In this document: positions 19,079 to 27,185 of the stretch, one piece after another | How positions within the stretch are numbered: position 1 is the first letter of the stretch | How the letters are laid out: every line of letters begins with the position of its first letter | From: Corynebacterium sp. ACRPS | GTDB taxonomy: Bacteria > Actinomycetota > Actinomycetes > Mycobacteriales > Mycobacteriaceae | NCBI RefSeq assembly: GCF_022346005.1 | Contig: NZ_JAKRMY010000006.1 | Span: 62,001 to 126,000, forward strand | DNA length: 64,000 nucleotides | Direction: 5' to 3' | Made by a program: the position numbers and the translations under genes | Notes under the pieces: generated by a model | Seen by the model: only the letters and a program-made list of their open reading frames with translations | Database searches by the model: none | What the model was told of the DNA's origin: nothing

Positions 19079-20581
19079 ATGACCCTTTTGGATCACTTAC
19101 GCGAGCGCGTTTCTGCCCTGCAGCCGCGCCCCGTCGACGCCGTGCGCATCGAGCCCGTAGGCTGGCAGGCCCACCGCGCCGGCGTAGACACCTTACTGCG
19201 CAGCTTCCGCGAGGTCCCCGCCGGCAAGCGCGTGCGCTTGGCCAAAAAGACCTCTAACCTCTTTCGCGGCCGCAGCGAGAATCAGGTAGGCCTTGATGTC
19301 TCCGACCTAGGCGGGGTTATCGAGGTCGATCCCCTCGCCCGCACCGCCGATGTGCAGGGCATGTGCACCTACGAGGACTTGGTCGATGCCACCTTGCCGC
19401 ACGGCCTCATGCCGTTCGTCGTTCCGCAGCTTAAGACCATCACCCTGGGCGGCGCGGTGACCGGCATGGGCGTGGAATCCACGAGCTTCCGCAACGGCCT
19501 GCCGCACGAGTCCGTCATCGAGATGGATATCCTGACCGGCACCGGCGAAATCCTTACCTGCTCGCGCGAGCAGAACGTCGATCTCTTCCGCCTCTTCCCC
19601 AATTCCTACGGTTCTTTGGGCTACGCGGTGCGCCTGAAGATCGAGCTCGAGCCCGTCCCGCCTTACGTGGAGCTGCGCGAGCAGCGTTTCCACACGGTGG
19701 AGGAGGCAAGCCGCGTGCTTGCCGATGTCTCCGTCAACCACACCCACGAGGGTGAGTCCGTCGATGGCCTAGACGGCGTGGTCTTTTCCGAGGACGAGGC
19801 TTACCTCGTCTTCGCCCGCTTTACCGATGAGGAGGGCCCTACCTCCGATTACACGCGGGATAAGATCTACTACCGCAGCCTGCAGCACGCCCAGGGCATG
19901 CGACGCGACCGCCTTACCATCCGCGACTATATCTGGCGCTGGGATACCGACTGGTTCTGGTGCTCGCGTGCCTTTGGCGCCCAGAACCCCAAGGTGCGCA
20001 AGGTCTGGCCGCGCGAGCTGCGCCGCAGCTCCTTCTACTGGAAGCTGGTGCGCCTGGACCGCAAGTACGAGTTGGAGTACAACTTCATCAAAAAGCCGCA
20101 CGGCAAGCCGCGCGCCGAGCGCGTGGTCCAGGATATCGAGGTCACCCCGGAAAACCTCCCGGAGTTCCTCCACTGGTTCTTCCAGGCCTCCGATATCCAG
20201 CCGGTCTGGCTCTGCCCCATCCGCCTGCGCGATGGTGTGGGCGATCTCGTGGGCACCGGCGATATTGCCGCCGAGTCCCAGGACCCCTGGCCGCTCTACC
20301 CGCTGCGCCCCGGAAAGACGTGGGTCAACGTCGGCTTCTGGTCCGGTGTGGACGGCGATCACGTCGATCCCAGCGCCCCCGGCAATGGTGCGTTCAACCG
20401 CGTCATTGAAGAGAAGGTCAATGACTTGGGCGGCCACAAGTCGCTGTACTCCGAGGCCTTCTACTCCCGGGAGCGGTTCGAGGAGCTCTACGGCGGAAAG
20501 CTTCCCGATGCCATCAAGGCCGTAACGGACCCCGATGACCGCTTTCCCGGCCTCTTTGAAAAGACCGTGGACGAGGCCTAG
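19079..20581 (+). CDS. FAD-binding oxidoreductase, likely 10-methylene fatty acid reductase partner
   Basis: 500 residues from ATG 19079, with AAAAGGAG six bases upstream; an upstream in-frame extension overlaps the methyltransferase and is rejected. The N-terminal half is a VAO/PCMH-type FAD-binding domain (GGVIEVDPLARTADVQGMCT, LKTITLGGAVTGMGVESTSF, FRLFPNSYGSLGYAVRLKIE). The C-terminal half has FIKKPHGKPRAERVVQDIEV and a substrate-domain WFFQASDIQPVWLCPIRLRD. Its placement right behind the CFAS-type methyltransferase matches the tuberculostearic (10-methylstearic) acid gene pair, where this flavoprotein reduces the methylene intermediate (tmsA/bfaA type). Similar sequences are also annotated as DWARF1/DHCR24-like reductases. 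A terminator follows 21 bp after the stop. Confidence 0.85.
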   Translation: MTLLDHLRERVSALQPRPVDAVRIEPVGWQAHRAGVDTLLRSFREVPAGKRVRLAKKTSNLFRGRSENQVGLDVSDLGGVIEVDPLARTADVQGMCTYEDLVDATLPHGLMPFVVPQLKTITLGGAVTGMGVESTSFRNGLPHESVIEMDILTGTGEILTCSREQNVDLFRLFPNSYGSLGYAVRLKIELEPVPPYVELREQRFHTVEEASRVLADVSVNHTHEGESVDGLDGVVFSEDEAYLVFARFTDEEGPTSDYTRDKIYYRSLQHAQGMRRDRLTIRDYIWRWDTDWFWCSRAFGAQNPKVRKVWPRELRRSSFYWKLVRLDRKYELEYNFIKKPHGKPRAERVVQDIEVTPENLPEFLHWFFQASDIQPVWLCPIRLRDGVGDLVGTGDIAAESQDPWPLYPLRPGKTWVNVGFWSGVDGDHVDPSAPGNGAFNRVIEEKVNDLGGHKSLYSEAFYSRERFEELYGGKLPDAIKAVTDPDDRFPGLFEKTVDEA

Positions 20582-20602
20582 GACGGGTCCCAAAACACAT
20601 AA

Positions 20603-20637
20603 GGGTGGAACGCTAGTGAAAGCGTTCCACCCTTTTT
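20603..20637 (+). terminator. rho-independent terminator after the FAD oxidoreductase gene
   Basis: Perfect 12-bp arms GGGTGGAACGCT (20603-20614) and AGCGTTCCACCC (20621-20632), 6-base loop, T5 run at 20633-20637. It may also stop minus-strand transcripts coming from the small ORF. Confidence 0.93.
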
Positions 20638-20687
20638 GCAGCTACGGGCCCAATCCCTGACAGGGCCCGAGGCTTTAATCAGCGCGA

Positions 20688-20828
20688 CTACTGCGCTTGG
20701 GCCACCTGCGCGGTCTCAGCGTTATCCGGCTGGGACAGCTGCGGGTTGGTGTCAACGGGGCCGGTGGAGCCGGCGAGCGCAAGCACGGCGGAGATGACAG
20801 CGGCAAGGAATGAAGAAATGGACGACAT
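20688..20828 (-). CDS. putative 46-residue exported or membrane peptide
   Basis: ATG at 20828 with TAGGATTTTGCT just upstream (AGGA, seven-base spacing). The peptide starts MSSISSFLAAVISAVLALAG and ends with a polar Gln/Pro/Asn-rich tail (STGPVDTNPQLSQPDNAETA then QVAQAQ). The hydrophobic N-terminus could be a signal sequence with cleavage near LAG, or a membrane helix. Corynebacteria encode very short cell-envelope proteins such as PorA/PorH, but I see no specific similarity. It lies in a 390-bp gap between convergent genes and uses typical host codons. Confidence 0.4.
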   Translation of the reverse strand: MSSISSFLAAVISAVLALAGSTGPVDTNPQLSQPDNAETAQVAQAQ

Positions 20829-20970
20829 AGCAAAATCCTAGCTAGTAGGGATGAGTGTTTACGGTGATAACACTACCACTGCCATGCATACGCCCGCATA
20901 GATCGACTACACCCCCTCACCCCGCACATAAGGTGCGAGGAAAGGGGGTGTAGTTATTCCCTAGTCCAGA

Positions 20971-21417
20971 TTACTTGGTGTTGGCGGAACCGCCAGCAGC
21001 CTCAATCTTTTCTACAGCGGACTTGGAGAACTTGTCTGCGGTGACGTTCAACTTAACGTTGATGTCGCCGCTGCCCAGAACCTTGACCGGCTGGTTAGCG
21101 CGGACGAGGCCAGCAGCTGCGATGTCAGCGACGGTGATGTCGCCGCCATCGGCAAACTTCTCGGCCAAGTCAGCCACGTTAACAACCTGGTACTCAACGT
21201 GGTTCGGGTTCTTGAATCCCTTGAGCTTAGGCAGACGCATGTGGATGGGCATCTGTCCACCCTCGAAAGCAGCGGGAACCTGCTTACGAGCGCCGGTACC
21301 CTTGGTACCGCGACCAGCGGTCTTACCCTTGGATGCCTCACCGCGGCCAACGCGGGTCTTGGGCTTATTTGCTCCTGCGGTTGGGCGCAGGTCGTGCAGC
21401 TTGATGATATCAGCCAT
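20971..21417 (-). CDS. rplO: 50S ribosomal protein L15
   Basis: 148 residues: [20 protein letters not shown], then the Gly/Lys-rich [20 protein letters not shown] and [18 protein letters not shown]. Late large-subunit assembly protein. Last gene of this spc block; secY, its usual neighbour, is 3.6 kb away beyond the lipid genes. Confidence 0.98.
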   Translation of the reverse strand: MADIIKLHDLRPTAGANKPKTRVGRGEASKGKTAGRGTKGTGARKQVPAAFEGGQMPIHMRLPKLKGFKNPNHVEYQVVNVADLAEKFADGGDITVADIAAAGLVRANQPVKVLGSGDINVKLNVTADKFSKSAVEKIEAAGGSANTK

Positions 21418-21420
21418 GGT

Positions 21421-21606
21421 TTACTCCCCTGCCACTTCTTCGACGGTGACCAGGTGGCGAACCTTGTGAACCATGCCGCGGATGATCGGGGTGTCCTGCT
21501 TAACAACGGACTGACCGATGCGCTTGAGACCCAGAGCCTCAATGTTCTTGCGGTGGTTCGGCTTGGTGCCCACCAGGCCCTTTACCTGTGTAATCTTCAG
21601 AGCCAT
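21421..21606 (-). CDS. rpmD: 50S ribosomal protein L30
   Basis: 61 residues: [20 protein letters not shown] and [20 protein letters not shown]. Three bases separate it from both rpsE and rplO. Confidence 0.97.
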   Translation of the reverse strand: MALKITQVKGLVGTKPNHRKNIEALGLKRIGQSVVKQDTPIIRGMVHKVRHLVTVEEVAGE

Positions 21607-21609
21607 TGT

Positions 21610-22233
21610 TTATGCCTCCTGACCTGCGCGCTTGCGCAGCATACGGGCCGGGGTGACCTCTTCGATGGACTTGCCACGGCGTGCGGCAACCTCTTCGGGG
21701 CGGACCAGCTGCTTGAGGCCGTCCACGGTTGCGCGGACGACGTTGAGTGCATTGTCGGAGCCCAGGGACTTCGACAGAATGTCCTGCACGCCAGCGCATT
21801 CAAGCACTGGACGAGCAGCACCGCCGGCGATGACACCAGTACCAGGAGCGGCGGGCTTCATCATGACGATGCCCGCTGCGTCGCGACCCTCTACCGGGTG
21901 GGTGATGGTGCCGGCAACCATAGGTACGCGGAAGAAGTTCTTGCGAGCCTCTTCTGCACCCTTCTGGATTGCAGCCGGAACTTCCTTAGCCTTGCCGTAG
22001 CCAACGCCTACCTGGCCCTGGCCGTCACCAACGACGACGAGAGCGGTGAAGGACATGTTGCGGCCACCCTTGACGGTCTTGGAGACGCGGTTGATGGTCA
22101 CAACGCGCTCGATGTACTTATCGCGCTCGTTGTCCTGCTGGTTACGACGATCGTTGCGACGGCCGTTGCCGCCGCGGTTGTTCTTGTTGTTCTCGGCGGA
22201 GCGTCCGCCGTCACGCTGTTCACGGTCCGACAT
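21610..22233 (-). CDS. rpsE: 30S ribosomal protein S5
   Basis: 207 residues, with an Arg/Asn/Gly-rich N-terminal extension ([20 protein letters not shown]) before the double-stranded RNA-binding fold ([20 protein letters not shown]) and the C-terminal [17 protein letters not shown]. Contributes to decoding fidelity. Three bases before rpmD. Confidence 0.98.
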   Translation of the reverse strand: MSDREQRDGGRSAENNKNNRGGNGRRNDRRNQQDNERDKYIERVVTINRVSKTVKGGRNMSFTALVVVGDGQGQVGVGYGKAKEVPAAIQKGAEEARKNFFRVPMVAGTITHPVEGRDAAGIVMMKPAAPGTGVIAGGAARPVLECAGVQDILSKSLGSDNALNVVRATVDGLKQLVRPEEVAARRGKSIEEVTPARMLRKRAGQEA

Positions 22234-22273
22234 TACGCGATCCTTCCGTTGATGTTTCCGTTGACGATGATCA

Positions 22274-22675
22274 TTAGAACTTCAGACCACCTTCACGTGC
22301 GGCGTCTGCCAGCGCAGCGACGCGGCCGTGGTACTTGTAGCCTGCGCGGTCAAAGACGACCTGCTCAATGCCAGCGGCCTTGGCGCGCTCAGCAATCAGT
22401 TCGCCCACCTTGGCAGCCTTTGCCTTCTTATCGCCCTCGAATGCACGGATGTCCGCTTCCATGGAGGATGCGGAAACCAGGGTGTGGCCTGCCAAGTCAT
22501 CGATGACCTGGACGTGCATGTGGCGCGAAGAGCGGTGCAGGACCAAGCGCGGGGACTCAGGGGTGCCACGCAGGGTCTTACGGATACGGAAGTGGCGGCG
22601 TGCGCGTGCTTCGCGACGACGAGAAGAAATGTCCTTGCCGACTGGAGTGCGCTTCGTGTTTTCAGTGTTTGCCAT
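22274..22675 (-). CDS. rplR: 50S ribosomal protein L18
   Basis: 133 residues: [60 protein letters not shown], ending AAREGGLKF. 5S rRNA-binding protein. 40 bp before rpsE, three bases after rplF. Confidence 0.98.
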   Translation of the reverse strand: MANTENTKRTPVGKDISSRRREARARRHFRIRKTLRGTPESPRLVLHRSSRHMHVQVIDDLAGHTLVSASSMEADIRAFEGDKKAKAAKVGELIAERAKAAGIEQVVFDRAGYKYHGRVAALADAAREGGLKF

Positions 22676-22678
22676 TGC

Positions 22679-23215
22679 TTACTTACCCGTCTTTCCGACC
22701 TTGCGACGGATCTGCTCGCCTTCGTAGCGAATACCCTTGCCCTTATAAGGATCGTCCTTACGCAGGCGACGGATATTAGCGGCGATCTGTCCGACTAGTT
22801 GCTTGTCAATACCGGTAATGGACAGCTTGGTGTTGCCGTCCACTGCGAAGGTGATTCCCTCCGGAGCCTTAATGAGGACCGGGTGGGAATAGCCCAGGCT
22901 GAATTCCAGGTTCTGGCCCTTTTGCTGCACACGGTAGCCGACACCAAAGATTTCCATCTTGATGGTGAAGCCCTCGGTCACGCCGATGACGGCGCTGTTG
23001 AGCAGCGAGCGGGACAGGCCGTGCAGTGCACGGTGCTTGCGGTGATCATCAGGGCGGGAAACGGTCAAGATGCCGTCTTCCACGTTGATGGTGATCGGAT
23101 CCGGAACGTTTACGCTCTGGGTACCCTTAGGGCCCTTGACCTCAACGTCTTGGCCGTTGATGTTGATTTCGACGCCGTTTGGTACGGCGATCGGTGCTAG
23201 ACCGACTCGAGACAT
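22679..23215 (-). CDS. rplF: 50S ribosomal protein L6
   Basis: 178 residues: [60 protein letters not shown]. Binds 23S rRNA near the sarcin-ricin loop. 15 bp after rpsH. Confidence 0.98.
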   Translation of the reverse strand: MSRVGLAPIAVPNGVEININGQDVEVKGPKGTQSVNVPDPITINVEDGILTVSRPDDHRKHRALHGLSRSLLNSAVIGVTEGFTIKMEIFGVGYRVQQKGQNLEFSLGYSHPVLIKAPEGITFAVDGNTKLSITGIDKQLVGQIAANIRRLRKDDPYKGKGIRYEGEQIRRKVGKTGK

Positions 23216-23230
23216 GTGTCAAACCTCCCT

Positions 23231-23614
23231 TTACCAGACGTAGGCGAGAACTTCTCCGCCTACGCCCTTCTCCTCAGCCTGACGGTCAGTCAGCACACCG
23301 TGGGACGTGGAAATGATAGCCACGCCCAGGCCGCCCAAGACCTGTGGCAGTTCGGTGGACTTTGCATACACACGCAGACCCGGCTTAGACACGCGACGCA
23401 GACCAGACAGGGAACGCTCGCGGTTGTTGTACTTCAGCTCGAGGGACAGGGTGTGGCCCTCAACGGTGTAGTCAGCGATGTAGCCTTCCTGCTTCAAGAT
23501 GTCAGCAATGTTTGCCTTCAACTTGGAGGTAGGCATCGACACGACGTCGTGGTGTGCGTTACTTGCGTTACGCACGCGCGACAGCATGTCGGCAATAGGA
23601 TCAGTCATAGTCAT
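23231..23614 (-). CDS. rpsH: 30S ribosomal protein S8
   Basis: 127 residues from ATG 23614; an in-frame ATG two codons later is equally possible. [60 protein letters not shown]. Central-domain 16S rRNA binder. First gene of this block: rpsN (S14), which precedes rpsH in many bacteria, is absent here. Confidence 0.98.
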   Translation of the reverse strand: MTMTDPIADMLSRVRNASNAHHDVVSMPTSKLKANIADILKQEGYIADYTVEGHTLSLELKYNNRERSLSGLRRVSKPGLRVYAKSTELPQVLGGLGVAIISTSHGVLTDRQAEEKGVGGEVLAYVW

Positions 23615-23968
23615 ATGAGTGACCGTGTACCTTTCTCGTTGCGGTTCCCGTGCTCACCAAAGCGTTTTCCGTGTGATTTCGGGCTACTCACGCTCCTCAC
23701 GGTCAATACCGCAAGGCGCTCGCCACCCTTTGATTCAGACAACGGTCCGCTATAAACGGCGAGGGGCCTACAACAAAGTTGATGTTCAATTCTTTTTCGG
23801 CTCTGCGTTTTACCAGTTCAGCACGCAAAACCCGCAAGGCTTTGCGCGTGCACCGGCTGCAGCGCAGGCACGCCGGAACACTTTACGCCATATCCTGCGG
23901 TTTTCCAAATAAATCCCCTGCATTCATTACAGTCGGATACAGCGCCACATAGTTGAGGAGTAGTTGAG
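23615..23968. other. divergent intergenic region between rpsH and the DUF6457 gene
   Basis: 354 bp without a supported gene. It must contain the rpsH promoter (minus) and the DUF6457-fdhD promoter (plus). A GAGGAG ribosome-binding sequence lies a few bases before the ATG at 23969. I could not resolve clear promoter pairs. Confidence 0.35.
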
Positions 23969-24217
23969 ATGAGTACCGAGAACGAAGATCCGATCCGCAC
24001 CGCCCACCAATGGCTTGAAGAAGCCGCGCGGCTATTAAACCTCGAGCCACATGAGGCCACGGCGCTGACCCGGGAACTGCTGGATTTAACCAAGGACGTG
24101 GCCCATACCCAGTCGCGGCCGGCAGCACCGTTGACGGCGTTCGTGGTGGGGTTGGCATCGGCAAGCACGGCAGAAGCCAAGGTAAATATCGAAACCCTCA
24201 AGGAGGCGCTGAAGTAA
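23969..24217 (+). CDS. DUF6457-type small protein next to fdhD
   Basis: 82 residues, soluble and helical (AHQWLEEAARLLNLEPHEAT, ALTRELLDLTKDVAH). It resembles the small domain of unknown function (DUF6457) that in actinobacteria is found beside or fused to molybdenum-cofactor genes such as mobA and fdhD. The stop overlaps the fdhD start by one base (TAATG), so co-translation with FdhD is likely. A role in molybdenum cofactor handling is inference from context. Confidence 0.75.
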   Translation: MSTENEDPIRTAHQWLEEAARLLNLEPHEATALTRELLDLTKDVAHTQSRPAAPLTAFVVGLASASTAEAKVNIETLKEALK

Positions 24218-25035
24218 TGGCCGGACGCAAGAATGCCACCTTCGCTGTCACGAAGGTCCGCTTGGGCGAGCATACGCAGGTAGATACCCGCGCCGATACC
24301 GTCGCCGGTGAGGAGCCGCTTGAGATTCGCGTGGGCGGGCAGACCATCACCACCACCATGCGCACCCCGGGCCACGATATTGAGCTGGCGCACGGTTTCC
24401 TCCACTCCGAGGGGCATATTGCCGCGCTTTCCAATGTCACCACTGCCCGCTACTGCGCCGGTTCCACCGTCGAGGGCATGAATACCTATAACCTGCTGGA
24501 CATAGACTTGGTGAAGAATACGCCGTTGGACTTGAGCGATCTCCGCCTGACCACGACGACGTCCGCCTGCGGGGTGTGCGGCACTTCGTCCATCGAGGCG
24601 CTGGCAAAGAAGTCGCGCTACCCCATCCCCCAGATCCCCGTGGACCCACAGCTGGTGGTCCAGCTGCCGGAGAAGCTGCGCGCCGCCCAAAAGGAATTCC
24701 GCAAGACCGGCGGAATCCACGCCGCCGGCGCATTTACCCTCGAGGGTGAGCCGGTGGTCATCCGGGAGGACATCGGCAGGCACAACGCCGCCGATAAGGT
24801 TATTGGCCACCTGCTCATGGAAGAGCGCCTGCCCGCCGATGACCTCATTTTGGTCATGAGCTCCCGCGCCAGTTTCGAGCTGGTCCAAAAGGCCGCCATG
24901 GCCGGTTTTGGCATGCTCGTTGCCGTCAGCGCCGCCTCTTCCCTTGCCGTAGAGACCGCCCGCGAGACCGGCATGGCGCTAGTGGGCTTTGCCCGTGCCG
25001 ATCGCTTTAACCTTTATTCGGGCACGCTGGCCTAG
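24217..25035 (+). CDS. fdhD: formate dehydrogenase accessory sulfurtransferase FdhD
   Basis: 272 residues. Conserved TVAGEEPLEIRVGGQ, LAHGFLHSEGHI, the redox/persulfide cysteines Cys118 and Cys121 in TTSACGVCGTSS, GGIHAAGAFTLEGEPVVIRE and EDIGRHNAADKVIG. FdhD passes sulfur from a cysteine desulfurase to the molybdenum cofactor of formate dehydrogenase. No formate dehydrogenase structural gene is in this window. The last 4 bp overlap the convergent FNT channel gene. Confidence 0.95.
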   Translation: MAGRKNATFAVTKVRLGEHTQVDTRADTVAGEEPLEIRVGGQTITTTMRTPGHDIELAHGFLHSEGHIAALSNVTTARYCAGSTVEGMNTYNLLDIDLVKNTPLDLSDLRLTTTTSACGVCGTSSIEALAKKSRYPIPQIPVDPQLVVQLPEKLRAAQKEFRKTGGIHAAGAFTLEGEPVVIREDIGRHNAADKVIGHLLMEERLPADDLILVMSSRASFELVQKAAMAGFGMLVAVSAASSLAVETARETGMALVGFARADRFNLYSGTLA

Positions 25036-25817
25036 TCGCGGTAATCTTCCGGCCCATTATTGAGCCAGGCGTACACGCCACCGATGAGCAAGCCGCCGCC
25101 GATGAAGTTGCCAATCCACACCAGCGTCCAGTTGAGAGCAACATTGCCAACGGTCAGCGCGGCCGGCAGCGGATCGCTGCCGAAGAAGGTGAGCGCGAAG
25201 AGACAGAAATTGGCAATCACGTGCTCCAGGCCTAGGCCCACGAAGATGCCGATGATCGGGACGATGACGATGAACTTCGACACGATTTCCTTGGCAAAGA
25301 CCGCGCCAACGATGCCCATATTGACCACGAAGTTCGCGGCCATGCCCTCCACGAGCATTCCCTGCGGGGATTTGGTCAGCTTGCCTTCAGAGATGGTGAC
25401 CAACAGGTGCGAGGGATCCATATTCGCGAGCTTGGCAGACATGCCCATGACGGCGGCAAAGATGATGGCGCCGACAAGGTTAAAGATCGTGGTAATAAGC
25501 AGTACGTAGAAGGCCTTGCCCCAGGACAAGTGTTTCTGCATCGCCCCGTAGACCATGTACATCATATTGCCCGTGGCCAGCTCAGCACCGAGGATAACGA
25601 TGGCGAAGAGGCCTAGGCCGAAGAACAGGGCAAAGATCACGGAGCCCAAGCCTGGGGCAAGCTCTTCCACCGCTTGGCCAACGACGCCGGCAAATACGGT
25701 GCCGATGCACAGATACACACCGGCGAGAATTGCGCGGACAGAAAATCGTGAAAATGATTGATCGAGTAGGGCGGCCTTTTTCAGGGATCCGGCCTTGGCA
25801 GCTTCGTTGAGAGACAC
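25032..25817 (-). CDS. formate/nitrite transporter family (FNT) channel
   Basis: 261 residues from a GTG at 25817. Six hydrophobic segments with the FNT hallmarks: GAELATGNMMYMV at the end of the second span, GLEHVIANF containing the central pore histidine, and WIGNFIGGGLLIGGVYAW. FNT proteins pass formate, nitrite or hydrosulfide. The convergent neighbour fdhD suggests formate, but sequence alone cannot separate FocA from NirC function. Confidence 0.9.
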   Translation of the reverse strand: MSLNEAAKAGSLKKAALLDQSFSRFSVRAILAGVYLCIGTVFAGVVGQAVEELAPGLGSVIFALFFGLGLFAIVILGAELATGNMMYMVYGAMQKHLSWGKAFYVLLITTIFNLVGAIIFAAVMGMSAKLANMDPSHLLVTISEGKLTKSPQGMLVEGMAANFVVNMGIVGAVFAKEIVSKFIVIVPIIGIFVGLGLEHVIANFCLFALTFFGSDPLPAALTVGNVALNWTLVWIGNFIGGGLLIGGVYAWLNNGPEDYRD

Positions 25818-25876
25818 CGTTTTTATTTTCCTTATTTAGCTGTACTTATACGGACAAGAGAATCACGGAGTATCGT

Positions 25877-25895
25877 AGCGGTTAGCGCAACCGCT
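25877..25895. promoter_or_regulatory. perfect inverted repeat between FNT gene and sortase gene
   Basis: AGCGGTT (25877-25883), spacer AGCGC, AACCGCT (25889-25895), 60 bp upstream of the FNT start and about 85 bp before the sortase start. Its size and symmetry suit a repressor operator; no known motif is matched. Confidence 0.4.
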
Positions 25896-25980
25896 GCCTC
25901 GATAAGCCGGAAAAGAAAATTATTACTCTAAGCTGGGTTCACACCCACCCCTATTGTCCCTAGTTTCCTCGGAGGTCGCA

Positions 25981-26952
25981 GTGGAGCACCAAGACCACCC
26001 ACGGAGGAAGGGATCTCACTTATCCGCAGCGCAACCGCGCCACACTACATCCTTAAATCACAACACTCCAGGCCATGCTTCTAGCGTTGCTGATAAAAAT
26101 TCCCGGCCCAAAGGTGGATCTGGCCGGCACCATTCCACAGAGCGCGATTGGCGGAAAGCAGAGCATCACGCGCGTCACATCCAAAGCCGTTACCCGAATC
26201 GCAGGATAAAAGAGACCTCAGCTCCAAGGCACCGAAAAGCCCCTTCTTCCCCTTGGGATCGCTTTAAAGGCGCATGGGCGTCCTCCGGAGTCCTTCGAGT
26301 CTCAGCCGGCATCGTTGCAACGATCCTCGTCATCAGCACGATCGATCGCAGCATCAATACGTCCGAACGCAACATCAGCTCGCCCGAAGGATTAGATACT
26401 AACCAAGTTTCTGCAGAAAATGCTCCCGTGTTCGAACCGTCCGCGGCAGTAGAAATGTTTATCCCTGCCATCGACGTCCATGCCCAATTTGAGGATGGCA
26501 CGTGCCGCGTAGTCGATGGCGCCATAAACCCTGACACCATGGATAAGGCTTGCACTTATACTGCCGATGACCGCCCCTACTCCCTGCCTAGAACAAATGC
26601 CGACGATATCGTCGTTATCGCTTGGCACACCGGCGCCGGCGTGCCTGCCGTATTCAATAAGCTTTACGATGGCGCTGCCAACGAGCACAAGGTCAGCATC
26701 GGCGACAAGCTGTACGTACGCACCAAGAATTCCGACCAGAACTGGCTCACCTACACCGCAACCGATCTCCATGACCCCGATAAACAAGGCCTAGCCGGTG
26801 ACTCCAGCGTATGGGGCGAGGACGCGATGCCAGGCAGGCTGCTGACGACTAGCTGCATCCAGCCCGCCAATCCCCTCGAGGCCGCCGTGCGCAATGCCGT
26901 CGTGGGATGGCAATTCGAGGGCACCACCCACACCGCGGACGACAAAGTTTAA
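25981..26952 (+). CDS. class F sortase
   Basis: 323 residues from the GTG at 25981, chosen because GGAGGT sits five bases upstream; a TTG at 25954 is in frame. An unusually long basic, Ser/His-rich cytoplasmic tail (~90 residues) precedes one membrane span (GVLRVSAGIVATILVISTID). The catalytic domain has His216 (VVIAWHTGAG), Cys292 (LLTTSCIQP) and Arg304 (AAVRNAVVGW), the sortase triad in class F spacing. Sortases cut a C-terminal sorting signal and join the protein to the cell wall. The next gene, 233 bp downstream, encodes a LASTG-bearing surface protein and is the obvious client. Confidence 0.88.
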   Translation: MEHQDHPRRKGSHLSAAQPRHTTSLNHNTPGHASSVADKNSRPKGGSGRHHSTERDWRKAEHHARHIQSRYPNRRIKETSAPRHRKAPSSPWDRFKGAWASSGVLRVSAGIVATILVISTIDRSINTSERNISSPEGLDTNQVSAENAPVFEPSAAVEMFIPAIDVHAQFEDGTCRVVDGAINPDTMDKACTYTADDRPYSLPRTNADDIVVIAWHTGAGVPAVFNKLYDGAANEHKVSIGDKLYVRTKNSDQNWLTYTATDLHDPDKQGLAGDSSVWGEDAMPGRLLTTSCIQPANPLEAAVRNAVVGWQFEGTTHTADDKV

Positions 26953-27019
26953 CCGCTCAGCAGCACTGCGGTCACTCGCCCGCCTTCCGCTTATCCGCTC
27001 CTTTTCCTCAGCTTTACAC

Positions 27020-27055
27020 AGTCCCCGCTTCCGCAACCGGAGGTGGGGACTTTCT
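27020..27055 (+). terminator. terminator between sortase and surface-protein genes
   Basis: Arms AGTCCCC (27020-27026) and GGGGACT (27045-27051), extended inside by a second near-perfect stem CTTCCG/CGGAGG, followed by TTTCTAT. It implies that the surface protein has its own promoter. Confidence 0.8.
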
Positions 27056-27087
27056 ATATCTTCTTTCCCAGCTCGCGGGCAAAGGTT

Positions 27088-27129
27088 CACTATTTTCAAC
27101 AACGCTAACGATAACGGTTTGCAATAGTG
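27088..27129 (+). promoter_or_regulatory. candidate metal-regulator site upstream of the surface-protein gene
   Basis: CACTATT (27088-27094) and AATAGTG (27123-27129) form widely spaced perfect arms. Between them AACGATAACGGTTTGCA (27107-27123) shares 12 of 17 positions with a Zur-type sequence of the AATGATAATCATTTTCA kind as I recall it. Metal control would suit the protein, but the match is degenerate. Confidence 0.3.
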
Positions 27130-27185
27130 TAGTATTCGTCGCAACCTATATAAAAGTTCACTGCACCTAACCTTGGGAGAACCTT

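Noticed and set aside
19769..20593. Minus-strand frame of 274 codons opposite the FAD oxidoreductase
   Set aside because: Antisense shadow of a well-supported flavoprotein gene.
21199..22506. Plus-strand frame of 435 codons opposite rplO-rpmD-rpsE-rplR
   Set aside because: Spans several real genes on the other strand; shadow of their codon bias.
23818..24888. Minus-strand frame of 356 codons opposite DUF6457-fdhD
   Set aside because: fdhD motifs on the plus strand are clear; the antisense frame has no recognisable domain.
27166..27176. CCTAACCTT as a DtxR half-site before the surface-protein gene
   Set aside because: Only one half matches the consensus; the other arm is poor and it overlaps the translation start region.
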